Shown: positions 1 through 6,915, counted from the stretch's first letter. The stretch: DNA of 7,450 nt from Bacteroidia bacterium (GCA_012031955.1 JAAURZ010000104.1:1-7450), one strand, 5' to 3'. Made by a program: numbers and translations. The notes: a model not told the origin generated them from the letters alone.

Positions 1-1
1 C

Positions 2-1481
2 AACAACTGGTTCCGTAAAAGCGAAAGTGGCTTGTATGAACTGTACGTGGAAGGCGAGTCTTACGAGCGTGGCGTGGCTGCCGGCAAACTCACTCGCGAG
101 CTGGTGCAGTATCAGGAAGAAGTATTCACCAACCAGATACACCAGCTTGTACCCTCTGACTTTTACCTGAGCATACTGCAACTGTTCGTGGGATGGTTCA
201 ACCGCGACCTCGACGCGCACGTGCCCGACGAGTACCGCCAGGAAATATATGGTATGTCGAAAGCGGCGTCACACGAATTCGACGACATTGCTCCGCCCTA
301 TCAGCGCATACTCAACTACCACGCTGCGCACGACATCGGCCATGCATTGCAGAACATGTCGCTCGTAGGCTGTACCTCGTTCGCCACCTGGGGTAGCGCA
401 AGCGAAGACGGCTCCCTTATCGTAGGCCGCAACTTCGATTTTTATGTAGGCGACGAATTTGCACGCGACAAGATCATCGCATTTTACAACCCGGCTGACG
501 GACACAAGTTCATGATGGTGACCTTCGGCGGCATGACCGGCGTGCTCTCGGCATGAACGACCAGGGGCTCACCGTCACCATCAACGCCGCCAAGTCGGAG
601 ATACCGTCCGGTTCGGCTACACCGGTGTCGCTCGTTGCGCGCGAGATACTACAGTATGCGGCCACCATCGACGAAGCCTATGCCATCGCCGAGAAGCGCG
701 ACATGTTTGTGGCCGAATCATTTCTCATCGGCTCGGCACGTGACGGACGCGCAGAGATCATCGAAAAAAACCCGGAAGGCATCGGCAGGTATACGGCGCC
801 GGGCAACCGGATCGTGAGCACCAACCACTTCCAAAGCGACTCGCTGGGCAACACCGAACTGAATCGCGAGCACATGCGTACGAGTGCATCACCCTATCGC
901 TATGCCCGCGTCGAAGAATTGCTCGACAGGCAGGGCGCCAACAGTGTGCAGAAGACGGTAAACATACTGCGCAACCAGTTGGGCGCGCACGACGCAGACA
1001 TCGGACTGGGAAACGAGAAGGCCATCAACCAGCTCGTCGCGCACCACTCCATCGTCTTCCAGCCGCAGCATCTGCGCGTGTGGGTTTCAACCGCACCCTG
1101 GCAGTTGGGTAAGTATGTGTGCTACGATCTCAACAAAGTGTTTGCCTTGCCGCAAGCCCCGGTGTCCGGGATTGACGAAGCCTTTCTGGCCATTGAGGAT
1201 GATCCGTTCCTCGGCACTGCCGCGTATCGCGACTACCTCAAGTTTCATCAGTACCGCTTTCCCTTTGCCTCGCGCGATGGGCTCGACCCCGACAGCGTAG
1301 TGAAGTGGAACCCGGAGTCGTATCACGCATACATGCTGGCGGGCGACGCCTGCTTTGCCCGTGAAGACTACGCGCGCGCGGCGCACTTTTATGAAACCGG
1401 TCTCACCAAAGAAGTAGCTACCTTGCAGGAGCGCGACTATATGAAAAGAATCTCGAAAAGTGTAAACAAGCATTACCATGA
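2..1481 (+). CDS. C45-family autoproteolytic acyltransferase/hydrolase (Ntn fold), 5' partial, two frameshifts
   Basis: Likely an N-terminal-nucleophile amidohydrolase/acyltransferase related to acyl-CoA:6-aminopenicillanate acyltransferase. The frame is open to the left edge (NNWFRKSESGLYELYVEG), so the true start lies upstream and the TTG at 32 is internal. The family core is LVGCTSFATWG, with the probable nucleophile Cys at 371-373, followed by LIVGRNFDFYVGDEF. At about 550 the frame moves: one extra G in CTCTCGG gives GVLSGMNDQGLTVTINAAKS and joins the two frames. The C-terminus has a TPR-like helix pair (YHAYMLAGDACFAREDYARA, about 1321-1380). A second missing base in the A run at 1444-1447 restores YMKKNLEKCKQALP and a TGA at 1479-1481 that overlaps the acpS ATG. 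Without that repair the frame continues nonsensically to 1704. It heads a co-transcribed set with acpS and an adenylating enzyme, which suggests acyl transfer or release in a carrier-protein pathway. The substrate is unknown. Family assignment is firm; function is inferred. Confidence 0.85.
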
Positions 1482-1852
1482 TTGCAGGTGTAGGCATGGA
1501 CATCATCGAAGTGTCGCGGGTGGGGGCAAAGGTTGCGCGGCGACCCGGTTTCAAAGAGACAATCTTTTCGGCTGCGGAAATTGCCTTTTGCGAGTCGAAG
1601 CCACTGGCCGACCAGCACTTTGCCGCACGCTTTGCCGCCAAGGAAGCTTTCCTGAAAGCTACCGGCCGTGGCCTTACGCTTGGCTACCTGCTCAGGGATA
1701 TTGAAGTGGAAGTGGACGATTTGGGCAAGCCGTTCCTGAAACTGTCCGGAAATTTTGCGAAACTTGCCGCTGAAAATGGGTGGCGCCACTTTCACATAAC
1801 CTTAACCCATACCGCTACCAATGCCGGCGCCGTAGTGATTATCGAGACATGA
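1478..1852 (+). CDS. acpS: Holo-[acyl-carrier-protein] synthase AcpS
   Basis: Transfers 4'-phosphopantetheine from CoA to a conserved serine of apo-acyl carrier proteins, in the cytoplasm. The 124-residue length is normal for AcpS. Signature motifs are visible: GVGMDIIEVSRV at residues 4-15, with D8 as the predicted Mg2+ ligand, and RFAAKEAFLKATG at residues 51-63, with E56 as the second metal ligand and K55 beside it. The C-terminal strand THTATNAGAVVIIE matches the usual SHT...A.AVV.. pattern. The ATG sits inside an ATGA overlap with the repaired stop of the upstream C45 gene, and its own TGA forms another ATGA with the next gene, so the three genes are probably translationally coupled. No Shine-Dalgarno is present, as is normal for Bacteroidota. 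It may be the housekeeping enzyme or one dedicated to carrier proteins of the local pathway; the sequence alone cannot tell. Confidence 0.93.
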   Translation: MIAGVGMDIIEVSRVGAKVARRPGFKETIFSAAEIAFCESKPLADQHFAARFAAKEAFLKATGRGLTLGYLLRDIEVEVDDLGKPFLKLSGNFAKLAAENGWRHFHITLTHTATNAGAVVIIET

Positions 1853-3141
1853 ATTTGATCCCGTCCATCGAGCTTCAGCCCAAAGAAAAGATAAAGGCCT
1901 TTCAGGAAGAAGCGCTGCGGCAATTGCTTCCTTACCTCGCGCAACGGTCGCCCTATTACAAAAAATTCTTCGCCTTGCATGGTGTCAGGGTCGAAGCCAT
2001 ACGGCACCTCGAAGACCTCGTAAAAATACCCACCACCACCAAGGATGACCTGCAGCGCCACAACTGGGAATTTCTTTGTGTGCCGCCGTCCGACATTGTC
2101 GAGTTCACGAGTACGTCGGGCACGCTGGGCAAGCCGGTAACGGTGGGCCTTACTGAAAAAGACCTTCAGCGCCTGGCCTACAACGAGTCCATTTCTTTCG
2201 CCTGCGCCGACGGCTCACCCTCCGACCTGTACCAACTCATGCTCACGCTCGACCGCCAGTTCATGGCCGGCATCGCCTACTATGAAGGCATCCGCAACAT
2301 GGGCGCGGGCCTTATACGTGTAGGCCCCGGGTTGCCTTCGATGCAGTGGGAAACCATCCGCCGGCTCAACCCTACGGCGCTTGTGGCCGTGCCGTCGTTT
2401 ATGATCAAGCTCATTGAGTTTGCGCAGCAGCACGGCATCGACTTGCGCCAGTTGCCTGTGCGCAAGGCCGTGTGTATCGGCGAAAGCCTTCGCACCGCCG
2501 ACATGCAACCCAACACACTCGCGCGAATGATCAACGAACAGTGGGACATCAGGCTCTACGGCACTTACGCCTCCACCGAAATGCAGACTGCGTTCACCGA
2601 ATGCAGTGCAGGTATGGGCGGCCACCATCACCCCGAGCTCATCATTGTAGAGATACTCGACGACCAGAACAACCTGCTGCCCGCCGGCGTGGCTGGCGAA
2701 GTGACCATCACGTCGCTGGGCGTGGAAGGCATGCCGCTGCTCCGCTACAAGACCGGCGACGTGGCCGCATATTACGACGAGCCCTGCACCTGCGGCCGGC
2801 ATACCCTGCGACTCGGACCTGTGATCGGCCGGCGCCAGCAGATGATCAAGCTGAAGGGCACCACGCTTTACCCGCCAGGTGTGTTCGATATACTCAACCA
2901 GGTCGGCTCGATACAGGACTACGTGGTAGAGGTGTACAGCAACGACCTTGGTACCGACGAGCTGCGCCTGCATCTCCTCACGAATGAGACGGCGTCGCTG
3001 GTGGAGGCGTCCGTGAAAACATACTTCCAGTCGCGGCTGCGGGTGGTGCCCGAGTTGTGTTTTCTCTCGGCGGCCGACATGGACAAGCTGCTGCACGGCA
3101 CCGGCGCGCGCAAGGTGTCGCGCTTTATCGACAACAGGTGA
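1849..3141 (+). CDS. Phenylacetate-CoA ligase-like adenylate-forming enzyme (PaaK family)
   Basis: A 430-residue ANL-superfamily enzyme that should activate a carboxylic acid as acyl-AMP and then pass it to CoA or another thiol. ATG at 1849 was chosen because it overlaps the acpS stop (ATGA) and gives the expected PaaK N-terminus; the frame is open further upstream only inside acpS. Motifs in order: phosphate loop STSGTLGKPV (residues 88-97), YGTYASTEM (237-245) at the A5 position, GGHHHPE (257-263), YKTGD (300-304) with the ribose-binding Asp, CTCG (313-316) as in PaaK-like proteins, IGRR (326-329), then KLKGTTLYPPGVFD (334-347) leading into the small C-terminal domain. ARKVSRFIDNR at the end holds the likely catalytic Lys (K422). 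Length and motif order fit PaaK, but the loop has TL where TT is usual, and nothing for phenylacetate catabolism is nearby. The true substrate is therefore probably a pathway-specific aryl or acyl acid. It closes the operon. Confidence 0.88.
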   Translation: MNLIPSIELQPKEKIKAFQEEALRQLLPYLAQRSPYYKKFFALHGVRVEAIRHLEDLVKIPTTTKDDLQRHNWEFLCVPPSDIVEFTSTSGTLGKPVTVGLTEKDLQRLAYNESISFACADGSPSDLYQLMLTLDRQFMAGIAYYEGIRNMGAGLIRVGPGLPSMQWETIRRLNPTALVAVPSFMIKLIEFAQQHGIDLRQLPVRKAVCIGESLRTADMQPNTLARMINEQWDIRLYGTYASTEMQTAFTECSAGMGGHHHPELIIVEILDDQNNLLPAGVAGEVTITSLGVEGMPLLRYKTGDVAAYYDEPCTCGRHTLRLGPVIGRRQQMIKLKGTTLYPPGVFDILNQVGSIQDYVVEVYSNDLGTDELRLHLLTNETASLVEASVKTYFQSRLRVVPELCFLSAADMDKLLHGTGARKVSRFIDNR

Positions 3142-3149
3142 GTAAGTCA

Positions 3150-3179
3150 TTTCCGATACGCCGCACTTTCCCTATCTTG
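3150..3179 (+). promoter_or_regulatory. Putative Bacteroidota-type promoter for the iron transporter gene
   Basis: The 58-bp gap before the transporter gene holds TTTC at 3150-3153, 19 bases, then TATCTTG at 3173-3179. This resembles the Bacteroidota consensus TTTG-N19-21-TAnnTTTG, with one base missing from the T run of the -7 element. Transcription would begin around 3185, leaving a short leader before ATG 3200. It suggests the transporter is transcribed separately from the preceding operon. This is pattern matching by eye, so it is tentative. Confidence 0.4.
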
Positions 3180-3199
3180 ACATTCATACCCACACGACC

Positions 3200-4311
3200 A
3201 TGAACAAGCGAGCATTGGCGCAACTGCAGGTGGAGATTGACGCGGCTTATCTGTACGGCCGGCTTTCCACCGTGCAAAAAGATCCGGCCCTGGCAAGTGT
3301 GCTCAAACAATTGTCGGCCATCGAAGACTCGCACGCGCAGCACGCAGTTGATAAGATACGGAAAACAAACCCTGCCTTTCAGCCGCCGGGGCCGAGCCGC
3401 AGGGCGCGCATCCAGTTCAGGCTCGGCAAAATATTCGGCTACGACTTTATTATCGCCAACCTATCCTCTATGGAACGTTCGCTGGCATCGTCGACCGTGA
3501 AAGGCAAATTGAAGCACGGGCAGAGGCCCACGGGTCTTGAGCACAACCACGTCATGATAATCGAAGCAGTAAGTCGGGGCGCCAGTCCGTCGTCGGGTGG
3601 CTTCATCGCGCGTATGGAAGGCCGCCACAAGACGGTGGGTGGTAATGCGCTGCGTGCCGCGGTGCTTGGCGCCAACGACGGCCTGTTGTCGAACATGAGC
3701 CTGGTGATGGGCGTGATGGGCGCGGCCGCCAGTAACACAACGATCCTTATCACGGGCATTGCCGGTATGCTCGCAGGCGCTATCTCCATGTCGCTCGGCG
3801 AATGGTTGTCGGTGCAAAGCTCGCGCGAGCTTAACCAGCGACAGATAGACCTTGAAGCCGAAGAACTCGAGTCGTCGCCAGAACAGGAGCGCCAGGAACT
3901 CGCATTGCTCTACCAGCCAAGGGCATGGACGCAGCAAGCGCCGACGCGCTCTCGCACAAAGTATTTGAGAACAAAGAGGGCGCGCTCGACACGCTTGTGC
4001 GCGAAGAGCTGGGCATCGATCAGCAAGAGTTGGGTGGCTCGGCGTGGGAGGCGGCCTTCGCTTCCTTCTTCCTCTTTGTCGCGGGCGCCATCATACCGGT
4101 AATTCCATTCACGTTTCTTTCCGGCACCACGGCAGTGTACGCGTGCCTTGGATTCAGTGTAGTGGGTTTGTTTGTTGTGGGCGCAAGCATCACACTGTTC
4201 ACGGGGCGCAGCTTTGTGTCCTCAGGTCTTCGGCAAGTACTCTTTGGCCTCGTGGCGGCCGCCGTCACCTATGGCATCGGCAAACTCATCGACGTATCGT
4301 TGCTCAATTAA
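3200..4311 (+). CDS. MbfA/EVIT-type iron transporter: ferritin-like domain fused to VIT1/CCC1 domain, frameshifted
   Basis: A membrane-bound ferritin-like iron (possibly manganese) transporter of about 370 residues after repair. The N-terminal four-helix part carries a complete di-iron ligand set: E12, E42-x-x-H45, E92 and E114-x-x-H117. A linker leads to the VIT1/CCC1 membrane domain, starting with ALRAAVLGANDGLLSNMSLV (about residues 150-169), then AGAISMSLGEWLSVQSSRE (192-210) with the family's GEW motif, an acidic cytoplasmic helix rich in E, and three hydrophobic segments ending at DVSLLN. At about 3916 one base is missing: CAGCC should read CAGGCC, which gives LLYQAKGMDAASADAL and joins frame 3200-3916 to the frame ending at 4311. 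In rhizobia, MbfA exports iron and protects against iron and peroxide stress; the same role is inferred here. The start is the first ATG after the putative promoter. Confidence 0.88.
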
Positions 4312-4595
4312 CGCGACCGGAATGGGTGACCTCATGTTCGCAGTCGCTGTCGGTCATCATTTGTTAATACTCACGGATTTTTCGTGACCTGCTTCCATCA
4401 CGCATGCCACGAGCGCGGGTAGCGTGGGCGCCCTTGTGTTGGTTGAACGCGCCTTCATTCCCAAACACGCGCTTTCATGCGCAAATGCAAGTGATGATAT
4501 CCTTCGCAAAATACGCAAGCCTGCGTGACGATAACGCACTAACCTGCGTATGGCTGCAACGTTGATCTATTCATGCACCAAAAACATTTACATCT
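4312..4595. other. Intergenic region with short repeats, no gene seen
   Basis: I find no convincing coding sequence on either strand. Possible structures are: an imperfect stem at 4322-4331/4352-4360 followed by TTGTTAATA, a weak candidate terminator for the transporter gene; a 5-bp hairpin TCACG/CGTGA at 4371-4387; two near-identical 12-mers (ACGCGCCTTCAT at 4447-4458 and ACGCGCTTTCAT at 4467-4478) exactly 20 bp apart; and CCTGCGT twice (4520-4526 and 4543-4549), with ATACGCA (4511-4517) inverted relative to TGCGTAT (4545-4551). Such spacing could mark a regulator binding site ahead of the secreted-protein gene, but none of it is proven. Confidence 0.4.
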
Positions 4596-4928
4596 ATGAA
4601 AAGAAACCTGTTGATGTTGGCATTCATCACACTCACACTCGCCGCGTTTGGACAGGGTGTAAGCAAAAATGCCGTGATCGACGAAACGGAAGTGCCGGTG
4701 GCCGTGCGCCAGGCTTTCGAACAGGACTTCGGTGCCATACCGGAGGGAGGGCAGTGGAAAGTATATTACCGGCTCGAAGAGCTGGGCACCAGGCTGGTGG
4801 CGCAACCCAGGTGGTACAGTTTTACCAAGAAAGAAAACGGCACCCGCATGGAAGCACGCTTCTCACCAAAGGGCGCGCTCATGTTCTCGAAAGGGCTCAC
4901 GTTGAAAGCCGCCGCCGATACACCCTGA
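4596..4928 (+). CDS. Small secreted PepSY-like (DUF2874-type) protein
   Basis: A 110-residue protein with a clear Sec signal peptide: KR at residues 2-3, hydrophobic core LLMLAFITLTLAAF, and likely cleavage near FGQ (residues 18-20). The mature part follows the small PepSY-like pattern common in Bacteroidota: EVPVAVRQAFEQDF (residues 32-45), QWKVYY (53-58), a strand with RWYSFTKKENG (72-82), then ARFSPKGALMFSK. It is probably periplasmic or exported, and its biochemical role is unknown. ATG 4596 is preceded by an A/T-rich stretch (AAAAACATTTACATCT) rather than a Shine-Dalgarno, as expected for the group. It appears monocistronic, with a strong inverted repeat 17 bp past its stop. The family call rests on pattern recognition; the reality of the gene is well supported by the signal peptide. 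Confidence 0.75.
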   Translation: MKRNLLMLAFITLTLAAFGQGVSKNAVIDETEVPVAVRQAFEQDFGAIPEGGQWKVYYRLEELGTRLVAQPRWYSFTKKENGTRMEARFSPKGALMFSKGLTLKAAADTP

Positions 4929-4944
4929 CCCCATTGCGGCCTTT

Positions 4945-4984
4945 CATTCACAGGCTAAATATGAGTATGTTTAGCCTGTGAATG
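4945..4984. repeat. Perfect 15-bp inverted repeat (hairpin) overlapping a start codon
   Basis: CATTCACAGGCTAAA (4945-4959) is the exact reverse complement of TTTAGCCTGTGAATG (4970-4984). In RNA, one G-U and two A-T type pairs extend the stem to 18 pairs with a GAGT loop (4963-4966). No T run follows on either strand, so it is not a classical intrinsic terminator, although it may still end transcription or protect the 3' end of the upstream mRNA. The right arm contains the GTG (4978) that best fits as the start of the methyltransferase gene, so it could hide the start site. TTTC (4942-4945), 20 bases, then TATGTTTA (4966-4973) also resembles a promoter; in that case the mRNA would begin beside the GTG and carry only the right arm. 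Confidence 0.85.
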
Positions 4985-6166
4985 CTTTCGAAGAAAAATC
5001 GCGCATCGTTATCACGTGTCTCATGCGGCTGTCGCCGTTCCTGGAGCGCGAAGTGATCGACCTGGGCTTCAAGCCGCAGCGCACGTTTGCCACGGGTCTT
5101 GAATTGTACGAAACGCTCGGCGCTTGCATTACGCTTTGCACGAAACTTCGTACTGCCAGCCAGGTGCTCTATGCCATTAAGGAGTTTGAAGTGAATAACC
5201 CGCAGCAATTGTACACTATTGTGGCGGGCATTCCCTGGGAAGATTACATCCGGCCCGACGGCTACGTGTCTGTTACGAGTAACGTAGACCATCCTACGGT
5301 AAACAACACCATGTTTGTGAACGTGAAAGTGAAGGATGCCATCGCCGATCGCTTTCGCAACAAGACAGGCAAGCGCCCCGACTCCGGTTCCGACCTCGAC
5401 AAGACGGTGGTGCATTTGTATTGGAAGAATTCCAGCGCCGCCATTTTCATCGACGCCGCGGGCGAGACACTTGCCAAGCACGGTTATCGCAAGTACCCGG
5501 GCAAGGCGCCCATGCTGGAAGCGCTGGTGTCGGCCACGCTGATGGCGTCGCAGTCGGGACCGGCAATCGGTGTTTGTCAATCCCATGTGCGGGTCGGGCA
5601 CCATTGCCATCGAGGCGGCGCTGATGGCTACCGGCCGCTATCCGGGGCTGTACCGCACCAACTACGGTTTCATGCACGTGGTAGGTTATCAGGCACAACA
5701 ATATGAAACGATCCGCGCGCAGTTGCAGCAGCAGGTGAAGGCCGAATGTCCGCGCATTATCGCGAACGACATGAGCGCGGACGCCATCAATATAACACGG
5801 ATGAATGCGAGGCTGGCGGGTGTGGAGCAGCACCTCGAATATCACCAGGGCGACTTCGAGACGGTGGCCCTGCCTGAAGGCGCGCAGGGCGTAGTGTACT
5901 TCAACCCCGAGTATGGCGAACGCCTTGGCGAGATCGCCGCGCTTGAGAAAACATATGCGCGCATCGGCGACTTCCTGAAAAAGAAGTGCCAGGGCTACAA
6001 GGGATATATCTTCACCGGCAACCTCGACCTGGCCAAGTTGATTGGCCTCAAGGCATCGCGTCGCATCGAGTTTTATTCGAGCAAGATCGACTGCCGCCTG
6101 CTGGAATATGAACTGTACGCTGGCTCGCGCGAGAAGCCTAAAAAGGAAAAAGCGAATGGAGAATAA
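4978..6166 (+). CDS. THUMP-domain class I SAM-dependent rRNA methyltransferase (RlmL-type), frameshifted
   Basis: Related to the N2-guanine 23S rRNA methyltransferase domain of RlmL (COG0116). After repair it is about 395 residues. The N-terminal THUMP-type RNA-binding region spans roughly residues 1-165 and includes SQVLYAIKEF and VKVKDAIADRFR. GETLAKHGYRKYPGKAPM precedes the catalytic domain, which has the SAM motif NPMCGSGTIAIEAAL (201-215), an acidic ribose-binding position in ANDMSADAI, and the catalytic-loop equivalent FNPEYGERLG, with E where the family motif usually reads NPPY. At about 5555 one base is extra: removing the C from CAGTCGGG gives SQWDRQSVFVNPMCGSGT. A TAG at 4972-4974 blocks any longer N-terminus. 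GTG 4978 gives the expected MNAFEEKSRIVITC start; ATG 5023 would remove the first strand. The first codon lies in the inverted repeat. The exact modified nucleotide is inferred from family only. Confidence 0.87.
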
Positions 6167-6527
6167 GCCCGCGATTATTTCTAACTTTTACATCACACCA
6201 CAGTTGATCACCTCTGTCGGCTATGATGAAACGACGAGTTGATGCTGCAAGACTTTCATGAACAGGGCAGGGGCATGCTGGAGAAGGCAGGCTTCAAGAA
6301 TATCTAACTCATGGACTCGGGCCAGGCGCAGGGCCTCGAGATACACAAGATGGGCGGCGTGCGCATGGGCAAAGACCCGGAGACGTCGCTACTTAACGCG
6401 TGGAATCAACTGCACCACTGCACGAATGTGTTTGTGACCGATGGTGCCTGCATGCCTTCGGTTGGTACGCAGAATCCTTCTCTCACGTTTATGGCCATTA
6501 CGCGCGCGCCGCAGACCATGCCGTTGG
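6156..6527 (+). pseudogene. C-terminal fragment of a GMC oxidoreductase, frameshifted and interrupted
   Basis: Only about the last 110 residues of a flavin-dependent GMC (glucose-methanol-choline) oxidoreductase of Bacteroidota type are present. The recognisable part starts near 6190 with PQLITSVGYDE. An A missing from the run at 6229-6231 then restores NDELMLQDFHEQGRGMLEKAGFKNI across the break. TAA at 6305-6307 interrupts it (a single base change from TAC/TAT). It continues with GLEIHKMGGVRMGKDPETSL, NVFVTDGACMPS and NPSLTFMAIT, which are the substrate- and FAD-binding elements of the GMC C-terminal domain. A missing C near 6501 restores TARAADHAV, after which homology stops without a normal terminus. 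The FAD-binding N-terminus (several hundred residues) is absent. An ATG at 6156 overlaps the methyltransferase stop, but residues up to about 6185 are not recognisably GMC. It is either a remnant or an assembly join. Confidence 0.8.
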
Positions 6528-6531
6528 TCTT

Positions 6532-6548
6532 GTTCGGTTTGACCGAAC
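6532..6548. repeat. 7-bp inverted repeat, possible operator upstream of the YCII gene
   Basis: GTTCGGT-TTG-ACCGAAC is a perfect dyad with a 3-base spacer, centred about 50 bases before the ATG at 6590. Its size and position suit a dimeric repressor site, but it starts only a few bases after the point where GMC homology ends and could equally be chance. Confidence 0.4.
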
Positions 6549-6576
6549 CATGCGGAGCGATCAGCCTGAAGGACGC

Positions 6577-6582
6577 AGGAGA
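6577..6582 (+). promoter_or_regulatory. Shine-Dalgarno site AGGAGA of the YCII gene
   Basis: AGGAGA lies 7 bases before ATG 6590 and fixes that start. It is the only strong Shine-Dalgarno in the window; the genes at 1478, 1849, 3200, 4596 and 4978 have none. This supports a different, probably non-Bacteroidota, origin for the right end. Confidence 0.75.
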
Positions 6583-6589
6583 CCTCGCC

Positions 6590-6915
6590 ATGAAGAAATT
6601 CCTCGTCCTCTATCGCTCACCGGTTTCGGCGCAGGAGCAGATGGCCAACGCATCGCCCGAACAGGCCAAGGCCGGCATGGATGCGTGGATGCAATGGGCG
6701 GGCAAGTCCGGTCACGCCATCGTCGATATGGGCGCGCGACGCAGAGCGTTGCCCATCTCAATGGGGCCGCGCTCTCCGGGCATATCGGCGGCTATGGCGT
6801 GGTCCAGGCAGAGTCGGCCGATGCCGCCAAAGCATTGTTTGACGGCCACCCTCACCTCATGATGCCCGGCGCCTCGATCGAAATACTGGAAGTGCTGGCG
6901 ATGCCGGGCATGTAG
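6590..6915 (+). CDS. YCII-family small protein, frameshifted
   Basis: About 108 residues after repair, similar to YCII-related proteins, small ferredoxin-fold (dimeric alpha/beta) proteins of mostly unknown function that sometimes act as hydrolases or accompany sigma factors. The N-terminus MKKFLVLYRSPVSAQEQMAN forms the first strand and loop, followed by a helix (ASPEQAKAGMDAWMQWAGKS) and AIVDMGA, where many family members have an Asp-Gly turn. At about 6737 a base is missing (GCGCGCGACG should be GCGCGCCGACG), which gives DMGAPTQSVAHLNGAALSGH and leads into GGYGVVQAESADAAKALFDG, HPHLMMPGASIEILEVLAMP and a TAG at 6913-6915. The PGASIEILE ending is typical. It has its own strong ribosome binding site. 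No sigma-factor gene is visible here. Soluble and cytoplasmic; substrate unknown. Confidence 0.78.

Noticed and set aside
32..556. Separate 174-residue gene starting at TTG 32
   Set aside because: The frame is open to the window edge with family-like residues before 32, and the stop at 554-556 is caused by a missing G; it is part of one larger gene.
1482..1704. Extension of the C45 frame past the acpS start to 1704
   Set aside because: The Cys/His/Arg-rich sequence is acpS read out of frame; restoring one A near 1445 gives a natural TGA overlapping the acpS ATG.
1087..1795. Minus-strand open frames of 184 and 125 residues over the C45/acpS junction
   Set aside because: They lie opposite clearly homologous coding sequence and show no family motif or start context.
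2215..3150. Long (311-residue) minus-strand open frame and a 171-residue plus-strand frame (2472-2987) inside the ligase gene
   Set aside because: Both are antisense or out-of-frame shadows of a GC-rich gene with intact PaaK motifs; their translations are His/Arg/Ala-rich with no recognisable domain.
4550..4981. A 143-residue plus-strand frame overlapping the PepSY-like gene
   Set aside because: It is out of frame with a protein that has a clear signal peptide and domain pattern, and its own translation is Gly/Arg-rich without motifs.
6156..6242. Short stand-alone gene starting MENKPAII
   Set aside because: From about 6190 it reads as GMC oxidoreductase (PQLITSVGYDE) and ends only because of a missing A; it is part of the broken fragment.
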